Shown: piece by piece, positions 62,063 to 64,000 of the stretch | How the letters are laid out: every line of letters begins with the position of its first letter | Numbering within the stretch: position 1 is the stretch's first letter | From: Brachypodius melanocephalos | Lineage: Eukaryota > Chordata > Aves > Passeriformes > Pycnonotidae | Assembly: GCA_013398615.1 (NCBI GenBank) | Contig: VZSR01000680.1 | Coordinates: forward strand, 17,161 to 81,160 | Reading direction: 5' to 3' | Length of the DNA stretch: 64,000 nt | Translations under genes and position numbers: made by a program | The notes under the pieces: generated by a model | Told to the model about the DNA's origin: nothing | Seen by the model: only the letters and a program-made list of their open reading frames with translations | Databases searched by the model: none

Positions 62063-64000
62063 CTCTCCAGGGTTCTGGCTGTCACTGTGTGTTTGTAGAG
62101 CTTTTATCAAAGGTACAGAAAATTACGATTTAATTATTACCATACTTATGTAAAACCCGATACATTTATAAGTAACCTAATCAACAGCATTATCCCACTT
62201 CCCTTCATCTCTCCCTTCGTGATTTCCTGTGTTTAGTAACAACCTGCCATTTTTCCTTGAACTATTTTCAGCTCAACAACAACCCTCCCCTTCTGTCCTG
62301 TTTAAAGTAATGTATAAAAAATGAATTATGCCTCCAGTTTCTGCAGTCTCTGCCTTGTCCACCTAATGCATTGATTGTTACTGACAGGCCTAGCGCTTGT
62401 GTGTGATCCAGTGGATATGCTGATTTTCTTCCCATGGAAATTGAGCATTGCAATATGCTGCAAAGCCACAGGTAAAAGAGAAGATTGCAAAGTCATGAGG
62501 TAGCTTTAACGCATCTGATGTCTTTGTTAAAATAGTCCATAGGCCATATCCTTTGTTTAATTAGATAGATGAAAATAATTCAGATGGATTTCATTAGTCA
62601 TTAATTTATCCCTTGGAGGATAATGTTAGGAAAGGAGGTAAATCAGTTAATTAACTGTGTAAACACTCAGGTGCTCTGCATTTATTCAGGCATTGTAAAA
62701 CAAATTAGGAGACGTGGGCATGGTAAAGAATTGGAACAGACATTTTCATTGCTTCCCTGTGTTACGCAATTTTCTTAAATGAATAATCATAGCTGAATGT
62801 ATAATGCTGAACATTACCAGTAGGTTTGAGGGCAGGACCTTCAATGCCAGGATGAAGGAGCCAAGCAGTAAATTCTCTCTGTAAAATTTGCACAATCAGC
62901 CTTCTTAGGCCACAGATGTGAGGGCTGGCACGTTCATGTTGCCACAGTGACACATCATGTTCTTTGCTGCTGGATAAGCTCATCAGGCAGCTCTATGAGT
63001 TCAAGGCACTCTGTACTGAGTGTGGCTTTTGATAATGAATTGTGGCTACCCACATGCAATGATGGCTGTAGTGGAGAGATTAAATGCCCAAACTTCATAT
63101 TAAAAGTCTGGCTTTAGGTAGTAGTTGAGCATAAATCAAAGTAGTATGTGACCCTGTTATGTTGTGTTTGTAGTCACTTCCATGTTTGCACCTTAATGCC
63201 TCCCATTCTAACATAGGATGAGGCCTCATTTACCTTGGAAACAACCTCATTATTTTATGGCTTTATACATTAAAGGTCCAGGTAAAATTACATCATAAAA
63301 TAGAGCACCCGTTGCAGAAGGGCAATTTAGGAAATACTACCATATGCTGTTGCAGAGGAAAATCCAGTGTTATGCTCATGGAAAGCACCCTTTGTTGTGT
63401 ACATCAGAGCATCCAAAACTTAACATGAGAATAGTTGAAACTATCTTTAAAAATAATCAATATATTTTACCCATCTATGTGGATTTTTTGTTGATTTTTT
63501 TTGGTGCATCTTGAACCATAGTTTATTACTAATTTTGCAAACTAATGTCATAATACCATTCCAACAATTACTCATTTACTTCTTCCCTTGAGATCTTCCC
63601 TTGGGTGTGTTCTGAGTTTTATTTTAGAGTATACCTGAAGCATTGATAAAGGGCAGCATATAATGTCTCAGCAGGTACACAGATGCTGCCAATTCAATTT
63701 GCCTATTAGAGCAAGTCACACATCATATTGATAAAAACATTCCTAGTAAGCGCAGAAAATTGTTTTCTCCTGGCCTACAACTAGGGTTTAATTCCAGAAG
63801 GTTCTGATTTGAATAATTCCACTAGGATTCAGAGACAGCATTGCCACACAAATCATGTCCACTTCTTTAATTTCATTTAGACTGTTGTGTTAAGAGTCAT
63901 CACTTCTGTAATAAATGTTTGAATTTGCATTACTCTTAGTGAGAATGAAGTTTTTTAAACCTTTGACACTGAGAGTTTGAAAGAACAGAGTGTGTTCAGC
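62063..64000. other. Unassigned to window end
   Basis: AT-rich sequence. No exon, RNA gene or repeat family was recognised, and no spexin-like peptide was seen. Confidence 0.5.

Noticed and set aside
61932..62098. Possible second exon of SPX after an acceptor-like TTTTTACTGTAG
   Set aside because: The sequence that follows matches the ordered core of a MIR SINE and has no signal-peptide or spexin-like reading.

Overview
The window looks like nuclear DNA from a bird, most likely a passerine. CR1 LINE fragments occur on both strands. A minus-strand SINE has a tRNA-Ile-like head and a CR1-like tail, like the zebra-finch TguSINE1 type. There is an old gamma-type retroviral pol, retroviral LTRs, and compact spliced genes with CpG-island promoters. 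No prokaryotic features were seen.

Three protein-coding genes could be followed exon by exon with consensus splice sites and matching phases. PYROXD1 (+, coding 8749-20288, 12 coding exons, 499 aa) is a FAD/NAD(P)H flavoprotein. RECQL/RECQ1 (-, coding 36044 down to 22181, 14 coding exons, 661 aa) is a RecQ DNA helicase. GOLT1B (+, coding 37676-49075, 5 exons, 138 aa) is a small four-helix Golgi transport membrane protein. PYROXD1 and RECQL are tail to tail. RECQL and GOLT1B are head to head and share a CpG island with three CCAAT boxes, two of them in a perfect 12-bp inverted repeat. This order matches human 12p12.1, where SPX (spexin) comes next. A second CpG island at about 59.9-60.7 kb ends in a Kozak-poor ATG followed by three codons and a perfect splice donor. 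It is a candidate first exon of SPX, by synteny only.

Layout: 1-1.5 kb, degenerate CR1 ORF2. 2.1-5.45 kb, a decayed gammaretrovirus-like pol (protease, RT, RNase H, integrase). 5.5-8.6 kb, unassigned repeat-like and simple sequence. 8.6-21.2 kb, PYROXD1, including a minus-strand LTR-like insert in intron 10. 21.2-22.2 kb, convergent 3' ends. 22.2-37.4 kb, RECQL. 37.4-51.7 kb, GOLT1B with a 100-N gap between opposed CR1 copies, a tRNA-Ile SINE, and a solo LTR with a 6-bp target duplication. 51.7-59.8 kb, intergenic with CR1 pieces. 59.8-64 kb, CpG island, candidate exon, a MIR SINE, and otherwise unassigned DNA.

The genes are housekeeping genes that share a neighbourhood rather than a pathway. 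I found no evidence of a new multi-gene system. The best leads are the Tyr-to-Phe change at the RECQ1 wedge-hairpin position 564, the inverted-repeat bidirectional promoter, the gap inside an inverted CR1 pair, the solo LTR with its duplication, and the candidate SPX exon.
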